Positions 1 through 8,919 of a stretch of DNA of 64,000 nt are shown here, piece by piece. The position numbers were made by a program, and so were the translations under genes. Source of the DNA: Cunninghamia lanceolata (Eukaryota; Streptophyta; Pinopsida; Cupressales; Cupressaceae); the NCBI GenBank assembly GCA_027924645.1, contig BSBN01000845.1:2232001-2296000 (forward strand), in the 5' to 3' direction. The notes under the pieces are model-generated. The model was not told the origin of the DNA. It was given only the letters and a program-made list of their open reading frames with translations, and did not search any database. Each line of letters opens with the position of its first letter. The first letter of the stretch is position 1.

Positions 1-661
1 CATGACCTGACTGAGGAATGGTGAGCTTGTATTTGGCGTTGGGAGAGAGAAGAGTGTCTCCAGGGTACAATTGATTGAAAGCATGGGCACTGTGGTGGGA
101 GAGTAACATGTAGGGCTGGATGGTGCAGTCGGTTACTCTGTTTCCTTGGGCTTCAGAATAAACCTTGTAGGCTCGAGCGTCGGCGGGCTGGATGGGAGGC
201 TCACTCTGGTCGTAGGTCTCTCTCACATAGTAGTCAATCCAGTCTGTGAGGTTTGAGACAGCAGCCCACTGGTAGCCGTTACCCACAAGATAAGGTTCGA
301 TAGTTGGGAGTAACTGCTTGAATGCCTCCAGTAGCTCGCTGCCTTTGGTGGTGTCGGTCTTCAACATGGAGGCGCTGCATTGGCTGCTCCAGCGAGTGAG
401 TCTTATCACCACGCCCTTCCCACTCACGTTCAGGTACTTGGAGAATATGCGGCCCGCATGATAGTTTCTGTAGAGCAGAATATCCTGCTCACTGTTGTCC
501 ACAACCGTTTTCAGAGCGCTGTAAACCGTCTCTCTTTCCTCCTCCGTCAGATTTCCTGAATTGCTCGACCATGTTGCGGTCAGGCATGTGGAACATGAGA
601 TGTTGAGGAGAACTAGGAGAAACGCCAAGGCTAAGGAAAGATAAATACCACGACCAGCCAT
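1..661 (-). CDS. Secreted protein entering a putative bulb-type (GNA-like) lectin domain, partial
   Basis: The frame is open from an ATG at 661 to the window edge: 220 codons with no stop, so the 3' part lies outside. The N-terminus is a classic signal peptide (hydrophobic run YLSLALAFLLVLL at residues 7-19), predicting a secreted or cell-wall protein. Residues about 35-195 form a globular region I do not recognise, with NVS and NLT N-glycosylation sequons. At about residue 198 the sequence becomes LYPGDTLLSPNAKYKLTI, which resembles the first strand of bulb-type mannose-binding lectin domains. Those carry a conserved G-x-x-L followed by a spaced Y/F-x-L; the diagnostic QxDxNxVxY repeats would lie beyond the window. 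This start is chosen because it gives the signal peptide and sits about 45 bp below a TATA box. Codon use is GC-richer than in surrounding sequence and no lesion is seen, so it looks like a live gene. The lectin assignment is an inference from a short stretch. Confidence 0.62.
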   Translation of the reverse strand, partial: MAGRGIYLSLALAFLLVLLNISCSTCLTATWSSNSGNLTEEERETVYSALKTVVDNSEQDILLYRNYHAGRIFSKYLNVSGKGVVIRLTRWSSQCSASMLKTDTTKGSELLEAFKQLLPTIEPYLVGNGYQWAAVSNLTDWIDYYVRETYDQSEPPIQPADARAYKVYSEAQGNRVTDCTIQPYMLLSHHSAHAFNQLYPGDTLLSPNAKYKLTIPQSGH

Positions 662-704
662 TTTCTTTTCTAACTTGAACTTGTCTTCCCTATCCTCTGT
701 CCTC

Positions 705-713
705 TATTTATAG
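705..713 (-). promoter_or_regulatory. TATA box of the lectin-like gene
   Basis: On the minus strand this reads CTATAAATA, a near-consensus plant TATA box. It ends 44 bp upstream of the ATG at 661. A start about 30 bp downstream would leave a short 5' leader of roughly 10-20 nt. Confidence 0.6.
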
Positions 714-841
714 GGAGACGGGTGTGTTTCCTGTTACTCTGGAAATTGAACTGTTGGATGTCTAGTCAGCAGCACTAAGCGAAAGCCTGTCTTCTTACAC
801 GAATTGAGGAAATTGAATTGTAGTGGGAACGTCCTTGTCCC

Positions 842-1323
842 TGTTGATGTTTTTAGCATCAGTCGGATCCTTCTACAGGCCGACCAATTAACATTGTAAT
901 AAGCCTGACTGCTTGTGAAAGGGTGTGTCCCTCACATATATATATATATATACAAGGTCATTGCTCTCTCAATCAAACACATTAAATTACATGCTTAATT
1001 CAGAAGGCAGAGCAGATTTCTAAGGCAGAGCAGACTTCTAAAGCAGAGCAGATTTCTAAGGAGCAGATCAAGTTATTTCAAGATCAAATCAGATTTATCA
1101 AGTGTGGACTTATTCATTGTGCTTCAAGAAGTGAAGCCATACCTGTAGCCTTGGATTTGGCCATTGTAAAGCAGATTGCTGTTCTTATCATTCAATATAT
1201 AAGAGATATATTGTTGCTGGGTTTTTCCCCTCAAGTTGGAGGGTTTTCCTAGGGTATCTTGTTGTGTTCATTGTTCATTGTGTTGCATTTTCTGATTGTT
1301 TAAATCTGATTATAAAATCAACA
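842..1323 (+). repeat. Copia-1 5' LTR (482 bp)
   Basis: It starts TGTTGATG and ends TCAACA. It contains an AT dinucleotide run near 932-951 and a short array (about 1004-1068) of a roughly 17-bp unit reading GCAGAGCAGATTTCTAAG. It is nearly identical to the copy at 4798-5283. Confidence 0.95.
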
Positions 1324-1335
1324 TGGTATCAGAGC
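1324..1335 (+). promoter_or_regulatory. First primer-binding site (initiator-Met tRNA type)
   Basis: TGGTATCAGAGC lies directly after the 5' LTR end. This is the usual plant Copia primer-binding sequence, complementary to the 3' end of initiator Met tRNA. Here it begins a TRIM-like insert rather than leading straight to gag. Confidence 0.8.
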
Positions 1336-1432
1336 CAGGCCAGGCTAGGAGCCCCAAGCACACAAGAGGTGTGGCTTAAGGGGGGGTGTTGGTGTAAGCC
1401 ACACCTGGACCGACGATGGACTGGTCCAAGAG

Positions 1433-1504
1433 GGGCCAGTAGCTCAGTGGTAGAGCACTCCAGCAGCAAATGGAAGGTCCTAGGTTCGAGTCCTAGCTGG
1501 TCCA
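1433..1504 (+). pseudogene. tRNA-like sequence inside the mini-LTR
   Basis: This 72-nt stretch folds as a tRNA: a 7-bp acceptor stem (1433-1439 with 1497-1503, one G-U), a 4-bp D stem (1442-1445 with 1453-1456), a perfect 5-bp T stem (1480-1484 with 1492-1496) around a TTCGAGT loop, and discriminator A at 1504. The Pol III A box (TAGCTCAGTGGTAGAGC) and B box (GGTTCGAGTCC) are intact. The anticodon arm is defective: a 5-bp stem with a 7-nt loop has three mismatches, and only a 4-bp stem with an 8-nt loop forms. A decoding tRNA is therefore unlikely. Read by position the anticodon would be AGC (Ala), which should not be trusted. Confidence 0.7.
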
Positions 1505-1514
1505 TGTCTCAACA

Positions 1515-1526
1515 TGGTATCAGAGC
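1515..1526 (+). promoter_or_regulatory. Second primer-binding site, probably the original Copia-1 PBS
   Basis: A second TGGTATCAGAGC, preceded by CTCAACA and followed by about 90 bp of leader and the gag ATG at 1617. Its position relative to gag is normal for Copia elements. Confidence 0.65.
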
Positions 1527-1616
1527 GGGTTTGAAGAAGATCGTGATCAGATTTGTCATTGCAGCAATACTCTCTATTGTTCTTTATATCTCTTGTCTAT
1601 CCCTATTTTAGTCAAG

Positions 1617-2120
1617 ATGGTGAACGGTCTTAAAATTGAGGATAGACTCGAAGGAGCATCCAACTTCACAACATGGAGGTTTAGAATCATGCTCACCTTG
1701 GAAGAAAATGACTTGGCCGAGTTTGTGAAAACCAAAGTTCCCGAACCTTCGGAGGAAGAGAAGTTGCAGTGGAAAAGGAAAGACATCAAGGCGGAGAAGA
1801 TATTGGTTGACTCCGTTAAAGTTCATATTGTTCCGATCGTCTCCAAGTTCAAGACGGCAAGGGACATGTTCAAAACCTTGGAGGAGATGTACAAAATCAA
1901 CAACACCAGTCGGGCTTTTGCACTGAAGCAACAACTACATCATGTGAAAATGTCAAAAGGAGAAACATTTATTTCTTACTTCATGAGGATTTCGGAATTG
2001 AGAAATCAACTCTCTTCAATTAATCATGGTGGCGATGGACCTGTTTTCTTCATGGCTTCTCCTTATTCTGGTTATCTCGACTCATACAGAGGAGATGGAG
2101 TTTGTTGTGGGAGTTTATGA
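1617..2120 (+). CDS. Copia-1 Gag, truncated
   Basis: A 167-aa frame from ATG 1617. It shows the plant Copia gag signature: KIEDRLEGASNFTTWRFRIM near residues 5-24, then a helical region with a KLEEMY-like stretch (TLEEMYKINN), then ALKQQLHHVKMSKGETFISY and FMRISELRNQL. Similarity fades after about residue 145 (NHGGDGPVFF), where intact relatives continue into the zinc-knuckle part, so the C-terminus is lost or replaced. No CCHC knuckle is present. It may still supply a partial nucleocapsid, but the element is non-autonomous. Confidence 0.8.
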   Translation: MVNGLKIEDRLEGASNFTTWRFRIMLTLEENDLAEFVKTKVPEPSEEEKLQWKRKDIKAEKILVDSVKVHIVPIVSKFKTARDMFKTLEEMYKINNTSRAFALKQQLHHVKMSKGETFISYFMRISELRNQLSSINHGGDGPVFFMASPYSGYLDSYRGDGVCCGSL

Positions 2121-3200
2121 AGTTGCAACCTCTGTCATCATCGTGTCTAATTGGTGTGTTGACGAGAACAGCCACAAGCCTAGCTCATTGGTGTACCAAC
2201 AACTCAATAAAGAGATAAGTATTTCTCCTTGTTGTTTGTGCCCTTGAAATCACTCTTATCTAGGCTAGAGATCTAAAATGTCGATGGTGATTAGTTGGTC
2301 ACATTGATGTCATTCTCTAATGCATGAATTGTGATAGAGCCTTGACTCTTTGAGAGGGTTGGTTCTACATGCTAAATGCATTTAAGAAATCTGTAGTTTT
2401 GCAGATTGTCTTTTGTTGTGCTGAGTTTAGCACTCTCGAAAGAAAACATGGAAGAAAGAGTTATATATCAGATTTCAATAAAGATAAGTTTCTTTATCCC
2501 TTCATTTTTTATCTTTTCATATTTGCTACATATTTCACTTATAGGTTGATTTCATTATTCGTGTTTTAATATTGTTCATAAATTCTTATGTATTCATCCT
2601 ATAACTTGAGATAGTAAACCGTGTATGATTCTAGCCTTGATATTTCTTTGGATAGTTACAAACTGTTAGTAATCTCTCTCTAAAATGCTCCTAGGATCGA
2701 TTGAGGAGCATGAAAGTAATGAGAGATTGCACTAGGAGGAAGAGCTTCAGGCATCTTGTGAGGAAGTTATGCCAACCAAAGAAATGATCAAGCATGGAGT
2801 CAGAACTTGCAGCTATGGGACTGAGTTAGTGGCTAGAGGGAGTTCACTTTCAGAAGTCTTCTTTGCAATCTCTGAGGTAGGGGTCAAGAGGGAGTTCTAT
2901 GACTCACTGAGAAGAAGTGAAGGTTGCAGCATTGCAAGGTTGATGATAAATGTCCTTGGAAGACCTCTTTGAATGCTGAGAGCAGAATTGCACAAGATAA
3001 TCTATCTAGATTTGATTGATAGCTCTGCAAACCTATTCAAAATAGAGTGATCTAGGTTGGGGTCGAGGAGGACAATCCTGAACTCTCTACAATATCAGAG
3101 ATGTGCTCTGGAAAATTTTCTCTAAGGCAAGCATTGCAACCAATCTTGGACAAAGAGGTCATAAGGTTGATGCAAGTACTAAAAGAGTCAGAGGATGCCT
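2121..3200 (+). other. Copia-1 interior of unknown origin
   Basis: Gag similarity ends before this stretch and RT similarity begins after it. I see no integrase, protease or host-gene motif in any frame. It could be badly decayed pol or captured host DNA. Confidence 0.5.
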
Positions 3201-3213
3201 ACTAAACCTGAAG

Positions 3214-4194
3214 AAGATGGTAATCTAGTTGATCTTGGTTCCTTATGGTGATTTATTTCTTACTGGAAAGGATCACCTCATTATCAAATGTAAGGAGTTA
3301 GCTTCTGAATTGGAAATGAAGGATCTTGGTTACATGCACTACTTCCTTGGTTCAGAAGTATGGTAGAAGCTTGATGAGATCATTCTAAGTTAAGGGAAGT
3401 ATACCATTGATATTCTAAAGAGATTTGGTAGAATGGATTGCAAATCCATGTCTACACCTATGGAAACTAATTTTTAAAATTTAAAAGAGGTTGCAGCTAG
3501 TTCAGATCTGGTGGATCTTACTATGTATAGGTAGTTGATTGGATCATTGATGTATCTAGTCAATACTAGACCAGATATTTGCTATACAGTGAGTGCACTT
3601 AGTCAGTTCATATGTGAACCAAGACAAGTACATCTAGTTGTAGTGAAGCATATCCTAAGATACTTGCATGGCACAGTTGGGTATGGCTTGAGATATTCTT
3701 CTGGGTAGACTTGAAGCTGCATGGATATACTGATTCTAATTGGACAGGGTGTGTCACTGATCAGAAGAGCACCTCTAGATGTTGCTTCAGTTTGGGGTCC
3801 ACTATGATATCCTAGTGTAGCAAGAAGCAGTCTTTAGTGGCACTAAGCTCAGCAGAGATTGAGTATATTGCAGCTTGTGTGGTAGCTCGAGAAGCAGTGT
3901 GGCTTCGGAAGCTTCTTAAAAGATTGTTTGGACAATCATTGGAGCTGACTATCATTCATTATGGTAATCTAAGATGTGTGAAGCTTTCTGTCAATCTAGT
4001 GTTTCATGACAGAACTAAACATGTGGAGATCAAATTCCACTATTTTAGAGATATGGTAGTACATCAACACTGATGAGCAGATGGCAGACATTCTCACCAA
4101 GCCTCTTGCCAAAGTAAAGTTTGTGCATTTTCGAGACAAGCTTGGAGTTGTGGAGAATGAAGCCCTTGCTAAGAGGGAGTATCAGTATCAGTGA
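3214..4194 (+). pseudogene. Copia-1 RT C-terminus and RNase H, broken
   Basis: Homology runs from the RT catalytic motif to the pol end across several frames. The usual YVDD is replaced by YGDL. Downstream come ELEMKDLGYMHYFLG, GKYTIDILKRFGRMDCKSM, TPMETN, LIGSLMYLVNTRPDICY and LRYLHGTVGYGLRYS. RNase H pieces follow: VALSSAEIEYIAACVVAREA (near 3837), VFHDRTKHVEIKFHYFRDMV, and ADILTKPLAKVKFVHFRDKL. Numerous stops and shifts occur, for example after FLGSEVW and after TMYR. The N-terminal RT fingers, integrase and protease are absent. The order is right for a Copia polyprotein, so this is a remnant and not an active enzyme. Confidence 0.88.
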
Positions 4195-4210
4195 CTTCTT
4201 GAGATGTACT

Positions 4211-4753
4211 TTAATGCATTTCTCTCTATGAGAGAGATTTGAGGTGCAAGCCCTTGTTAATGCATTTCTCTTTGTGAGAGGGATTTGAGGTGCAAGCCCT
4301 TGATAATGAGTTCTTCTCTGTGAGAGAAGTTCAAGGTGAAATCCCTTGATAACGAGTTCTTCTCTATGAGAGAAGTTCGAGGTGAAATCCCTTGATAAAG
4401 AGTTCTTCTCTGTGAGAGAAGTTTGAGGTGAAATCCCTTGATAACGAGTTCTTCTCTGTGAGAGAAGTTCGAGGTGAAATCCCTTGATAACGAGTTCTTC
4501 TCTGTGAGAGAAGTTCGAGGTGAAATCCCTTGATAACGAGTTCTTCTCTGTGAGAGAAGTTCGAGGTGAAATCCCTTGATAACGAGTTCTTCCCTGTGAG
4601 AGAAGTTAGAGGTGAAATCCCTTGATAACGAGTTCTTCCCTGTGAGAGAAGTTCGAGGTGAAATCCCTTGATAACGAGTTCTTCCCTGTGAGAGAAGTTT
4701 GAGGTGAAATCCCTTGATAACGAGTTCTTCTCTGTGAGAGAAGTTCGAGGTGG
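4211..4753 (+). repeat. 46-bp hairpin minisatellite, about 12 copies
   Basis: Ten good copies of a 46-bp unit (starting at 4301 and repeating at 4347, 4393 and so on) plus two divergent copies upstream. Each unit contains the inverted repeat TTCTCTGTGAGAGAA, followed by GTTCGAGGTGAAATCCCTTG. It lies in the untranslated 3' part of Copia-1, just before the purine tract and 3' LTR. Confidence 0.93.
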
Positions 4754-4787
4754 TTGACATCATACAGTTGGAAGTATCCTCCCTAGC

Positions 4788-4797
4788 TAAGAGGGAG
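4788..4797 (+). promoter_or_regulatory. Copia-1 polypurine tract
   Basis: A purine run ending AAGAGGGAG directly abuts the 3' LTR start at 4798. This is the usual site of plus-strand priming. Confidence 0.8.
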
Positions 4798-5283
4798 TGT
4801 TGATGTTTTTAGCATCAGTCGGATCCTTCTACAGGCCGACCAATTAACATTGTAATAAGCCTGACTGCTTGTGAAAGGGTGTGTCCCTCACATATACATA
4901 TATATATATATACAAGGTCATTGCTCTCTCAATCAAACACATTAAATTACATGCTTAATTCAGAAGGCAGAGCAGATTTCTAAGGCAGAGCAGACTTCTA
5001 AAGCAGAGCAGATTTCTAAGGAGCAGATCAAGTTATTTCAAGATCAAATCAGATTTATCAAGTGTGGACTTATTCATTGTGCTTCAAGAAGTGAAGCCAT
5101 ACCTGTAGCCTTGGATTTGGCCATTGTAAAGCAGATTGCTGTTCTTATCATTCAATATATAAGAGATATATTGTTGCTGGGTTTTTCCCCTCAAGTTGGA
5201 GGGTTTTCCTAGGGTATCTTGTTGTGTTCATTGTTCATTGTGTTGCATTTTCTGATTGTTTAAATCTGAATATAAAATCAACA
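4798..5283 (+). repeat. Copia-1 3' LTR (486 bp)
   Basis: It matches 842-1323 except for one substitution near its end and 4 extra bp in the AT repeat. Confidence 0.95.
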
Positions 5284-5288
5284 GTCCC

Positions 5289-6004
5289 CAACTGTTTGGA
5301 CCACCCCGCAGATATTGCACACTGTTTGCAGCACTCGGTCCTTTAAAGTTTAATCCACTCCACTTTCCTCTGCTTCTGAGATTGAAACTATCTATCTCCA
5401 TTAATCTATGTTAATGATGATTAATTTAGTGAACGCCATCATCACCACAAGGTCATCACTCCATATTCACATTAATGCTCATTGACAGTGCTGCCACTTT
5501 GCTTAAACTTCCACTCCCTCTTAAAGCATTTCATTTGTTTTTTTCAATTATTCAACACTGTTAAGGATATTGCGTTATCTTATTTCCCACATAGTTGTGA
5601 AAGTGCGTTGCCCGTGTTTTGATTTAATTTAATTTTGTTTTAGTGATCTACGTGGCCTTTCATATCGACTACTTTTCATTCTTTTTGCATCTTAATAACC
5701 AAGAAGACTAATAATGTATATATTATTATAATTGGAATGGTAAAAAATTGCATCTTGCTTAGTTTTATGCTAATAATTAGCATAGAAGTGGGATAGAAGT
5801 GGATGTTTCTGTATTAAGTTCGCATTTTACTATAATTTTGTTTGATTTGGCCTTTAGATAACTTATAAATCAATCAATTTTGATCTTTAATTTGTTCAAA
5901 AGTATTTAAAGGTTTCCATAGAAAATTCCATTAAGATTTTAATCTTTGTAGAGTTGATTGAGATTTTAAATAAATACATAATTGCATTTTAATTGGGCTA
6001 ATCC
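5289..6004. other. AT-rich flank, no gene seen
   Basis: The first part is the displaced upstream region of the minus-strand gene starting at 661. Before the Copia-1 insertion it was continuous with position 836. No coding or structured signal is seen. Confidence 0.5.
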
Positions 6005-6774
6005 TACATTTCTAAGTGGAGGAATAGAGAAGCATTGCAAACAACAAAGAATAATGATATGTAAATGCAATACCTCATTGTGTCTTAATATTTACTCAAA
6101 GTAGTGATAACATAAAAATCTTAAAGACCTTGTGAATTATGGGCCTAAACAGCATGGGTTATATTGATTTTGATTTGTAAATTAAATAAACTATAGTTAA
6201 TCATGATATTTGATTGCATGTCTTTTGATAAGGAATGATAATGCTTTGTTGCAAGAATCTTGAATTAGGTATGATCTTGATTTACGAGATTAAAGTCTTG
6301 ATTATGATTTTATTTTCTATAATATTTCAATGATGTATTTATTTTGCAACTCAAACTAACATGTATGCCTGGACTAATGTGTATTCATTTACATTTCTAA
6401 GTGAAGGAATAGAGAAGCATTGCAAACAACAAAGAATAATGATATGTAAATGCAATACCTCATTGTGTCTTAATATTTACTCAAAGTAGTGATAACATAA
6501 AAATCTTAAAGACCTTGTGAATTATGGGCCTAAACAACATGGGTTATATTGATTTTGATTTGTAAATTAAATAAACTATAATTAATCATGATATTTGATT
6601 GCATGTCTTTTGATAAGGAATGATAATGCTTTGTTGCAAGAATCTTGAATTAGGTATGATCTTGATTTATGAGATTAAAGTCTTGATTATGACTTTATTT
6701 TCTATAATATTTCAATGATGTATTTATTTTGCAACTCAAACTAACATGTATGCCTAGACTAATGTGTATTCATG
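6005..6774 (+). repeat. 385-bp tandem duplication
   Basis: Two head-to-tail copies (6005-6389 and 6390-6774), both starting TACATTTCTAAGTG. They differ at about six positions by eye, so this is a fairly recent duplication. No coding content. Confidence 0.95.
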
Positions 6775-8919
6775 TTAATAGTCCTAACTAAGAACCATAA
6801 TAAGTTATAAATGCAACTTGGACTTTAGACTATTCAATCTAGACTAAGAATTTTTTTATTAATGTTTTGTTTATTCAAATCCTAAAGTCTCATGGATTGC
6901 CTTTTATATAAATATGATGCTTTGATAATTATTTTCTAAGTATAGGTTGTGATAACATGGACCATACTGACCAAGTACAAGGGGGAGTGTATAGCGTCAT
7001 GAGATCTTGGATTAGTGACTTGTAATAGTGCATAACTAGCCTAGCACAAGGAAAATAGAGCAGCCAGGTGTCACATTAAGATGTGTGAACATATGAATCA
7101 AGATAGAAAGAATTATCTATCTGTAAGAAATGATGGCAAGAAAAAGTTTGAGAACAATGTGTGGGAGTAAATAATCCTAGATTTAAGAGAATGTTTATGC
7201 ACATGAAAAAGGAAGTCAAATCCCTTACTTAGATGTGTGACCAGAGGATAGACCAATTAGCTATAGATGAAAATTGACATGCGCTTGAACAATCTAAGGA
7301 AACAAAAGATTTTAGGACAAGAAGAAGATCTTCAACAAATTTTGGAGTTAAAATACCACTAAACCCAAAAATAAGATTCAAGAAGATAAAGATTCAAAGA
7401 TTGTATAATTATCAAGAGAGGTTGAGATTAAAAGGTTGTTGATCTTGTGATATCCATGTGTAAGGAGGTTGTTAATTGATGGCATCACTCAACTTGCAAT
7501 GCCTTAACCAAGTCCATACCACACTAATATAATCAATGAAAGGTTGTGTTTTTGCTAGCAATACACACAACCTTTAAAGGGAGATAAATTTACTTGCTAT
7601 AGGTTGTTCTAGAACCACTAGACCACTGGCCAAAAGATTATATTTAGCTTACCTATTGTTGTAGGTTAAAGACAAAATAGTCACACAAATATAAGCACAT
7701 GATAGTCACCCATGAGCCACAACATGCATACACATATATAGGGATTTATAAGAAAACACAAATGAGGGAGATGGAGAAAAATCTCATAACCACTATTCAC
7801 AATAATAGGCCAACTTTAAAATAAATTGGTTTTTATTATGTCCATTGAAAATACACTCCATTACCCATACTATTCTTAGATTACATGTCTAGGCAAAAGA
7901 CATTATATTTTAAACCATGTATACATCTTATACTATCTTGTTTAACTTAGGTTCATTGACATACTCAAAATGAAAAATACCCAACAAATATTGTCCACCT
8001 ATTACCTTCTTTCTCCCCTCTCCTTTACATGAGCTATTCTTCTCCTTTTGTTTAGCTCTAAGCTCTAAATTTTAGAAAGTGGAAGCTTCCTTGGTCTTTC
8101 TTCTATCACATGCAATGTAGGCTAATTATTTTGCTTGCATAACAAATTGCTCTAGCTTTCAATGACTTCTCTTCTCAAAAAATTTCCCTTTTCCCCCCCT
8201 CAAGATCCCTAAAATATGGGTAGTTTAAACTTACCTACCGAGTCTCAACACCAAAATTTATCATTAATACTACAAGGGCCAGAATCAAACCCAAAATCCC
8301 ACTATATTTCCTTCTCTAGTCTTGATGTTCATTGTTGGTAGCTAGGAGTAGGTGGAACACACCTATACAAAGCAACATGCAATAATTTAAAAAAATTAGA
8401 GATCAAATGGTGGAGGAAAAAAGTTAAACATAACATGGGATGGTCTTGGGCATCATACCCCTACATCAAACCACCCAGATAATAAAATTGTGATTTCCTA
8501 CTCACTACTTATTTCTATCAATTAGAAACTTAGTTACTACAACGTGAACCCAAAATAATCAATCTATGTTGAGCTTATCTAGGTAGGATTATCTACTAGC
8601 CTATGTTTCAATTTCATGAGATAGTCACTTTAAACTCTTTGCCCCTAGAATTTGTGATCATTCTAAAATCTAAAATGCTTTCAATGTCTTCACATTATCT
8701 CTCAGGTAGTTGCACCATCCATCTTTTCAGTGGTTTTTCCTTATTCTCTTGTTGCTATAGTGTCTCTACCTCATAGTAAGCATACAAATAAGAAACATAA
8801 AAAAATAGAGAAGCAAAATTGCATAATTTTGTTGAACTAGTTAAGAAAATTTTGAATGAAATTAGGGGTATGGATGAATACACAATTGCTAAAAGTTGGT
8901 GTGTGTAGGGGTGGATGGA
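6775..8919. other. Non-coding, one possible retroelement junction
   Basis: No gene is recognised. At 6979-6988 the sequence AAGGGGGAG followed by TGTATAGC looks like a purine tract meeting an LTR start, but no partner LTR was found. Confidence 0.4.

Larger units (their letters stand above)
1324..1514 (+). mobile_element. TRIM-like segment (PBS, PPT and 128-bp mini-LTR) inside the Copia-1 leader
   Basis: The stretch has the order of a miniature LTR retrotransposon: primer-binding site (1324-1335), about 50 bp of spacer, a G-rich purine tract (about 1378-1386), then a 128-bp unit (1387-1514). That unit opens TGTTGG and closes CTCAACA, the terminal form of an LTR. A second TGGTATCAGAGC follows at 1515. 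A perfect 12-bp inverted repeat (1367-1378 and 1395-1406) spans the presumed purine-tract/LTR boundary. The simplest reading is that a TRIM or related small element was joined between the Copia LTR and its own primer site, by template switching or insertion. Only one copy of the mini-LTR is present, so this is inferred from signals, not from a repeat pair. Confidence 0.6.
842..5283 (+). mobile_element. Copia-1: young Copia LTR retrotransposon, pol-defective
   Basis: This is a complete element with two LTRs (842-1323 and 4798-5283), both beginning TGTTGATG and ending TCAACA, flanked by a perfect 5-bp target duplication GTCCC (837-841, 5284-5288). A primer-binding site TGGTATCAGAGC follows the 5' LTR and a purine tract precedes the 3' LTR. 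By eye the LTRs differ by one substitution (near 1310 versus 5271) and 4 bp of an AT repeat, so insertion was recent. The interior holds gag, unrecognised DNA (about 2250-3200), a stop-riddled RT/RNase H tail and a minisatellite. It must therefore have been mobilised in trans. It lies in the upstream region of the minus-strand gene that starts at 661, about 130 bp above that gene's TATA box. Confidence 0.95.

Noticed and set aside
1433..1504. Functional tRNA-Ala(AGC) gene
   Set aside because: The anticodon stem has three mismatches in the standard fold; only the acceptor, D and T arms are sound.
1264..1611. 115-codon open frame on the plus strand
   Set aside because: It runs across the LTR end, both primer sites and the tRNA-like segment; no protein family resemblance, and structured DNA explains it.
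4211..4753. CRISPR-like appearance of repeated hairpins
   Set aside because: Units abut without unique spacers and lie inside a plant retrotransposon.
4257..4763. 168-codon minus-strand open frame with repeated peptide
   Set aside because: It is a translation of the 46-bp minisatellite; the repeat length is not a multiple of three, so the peptide just cycles through frames.
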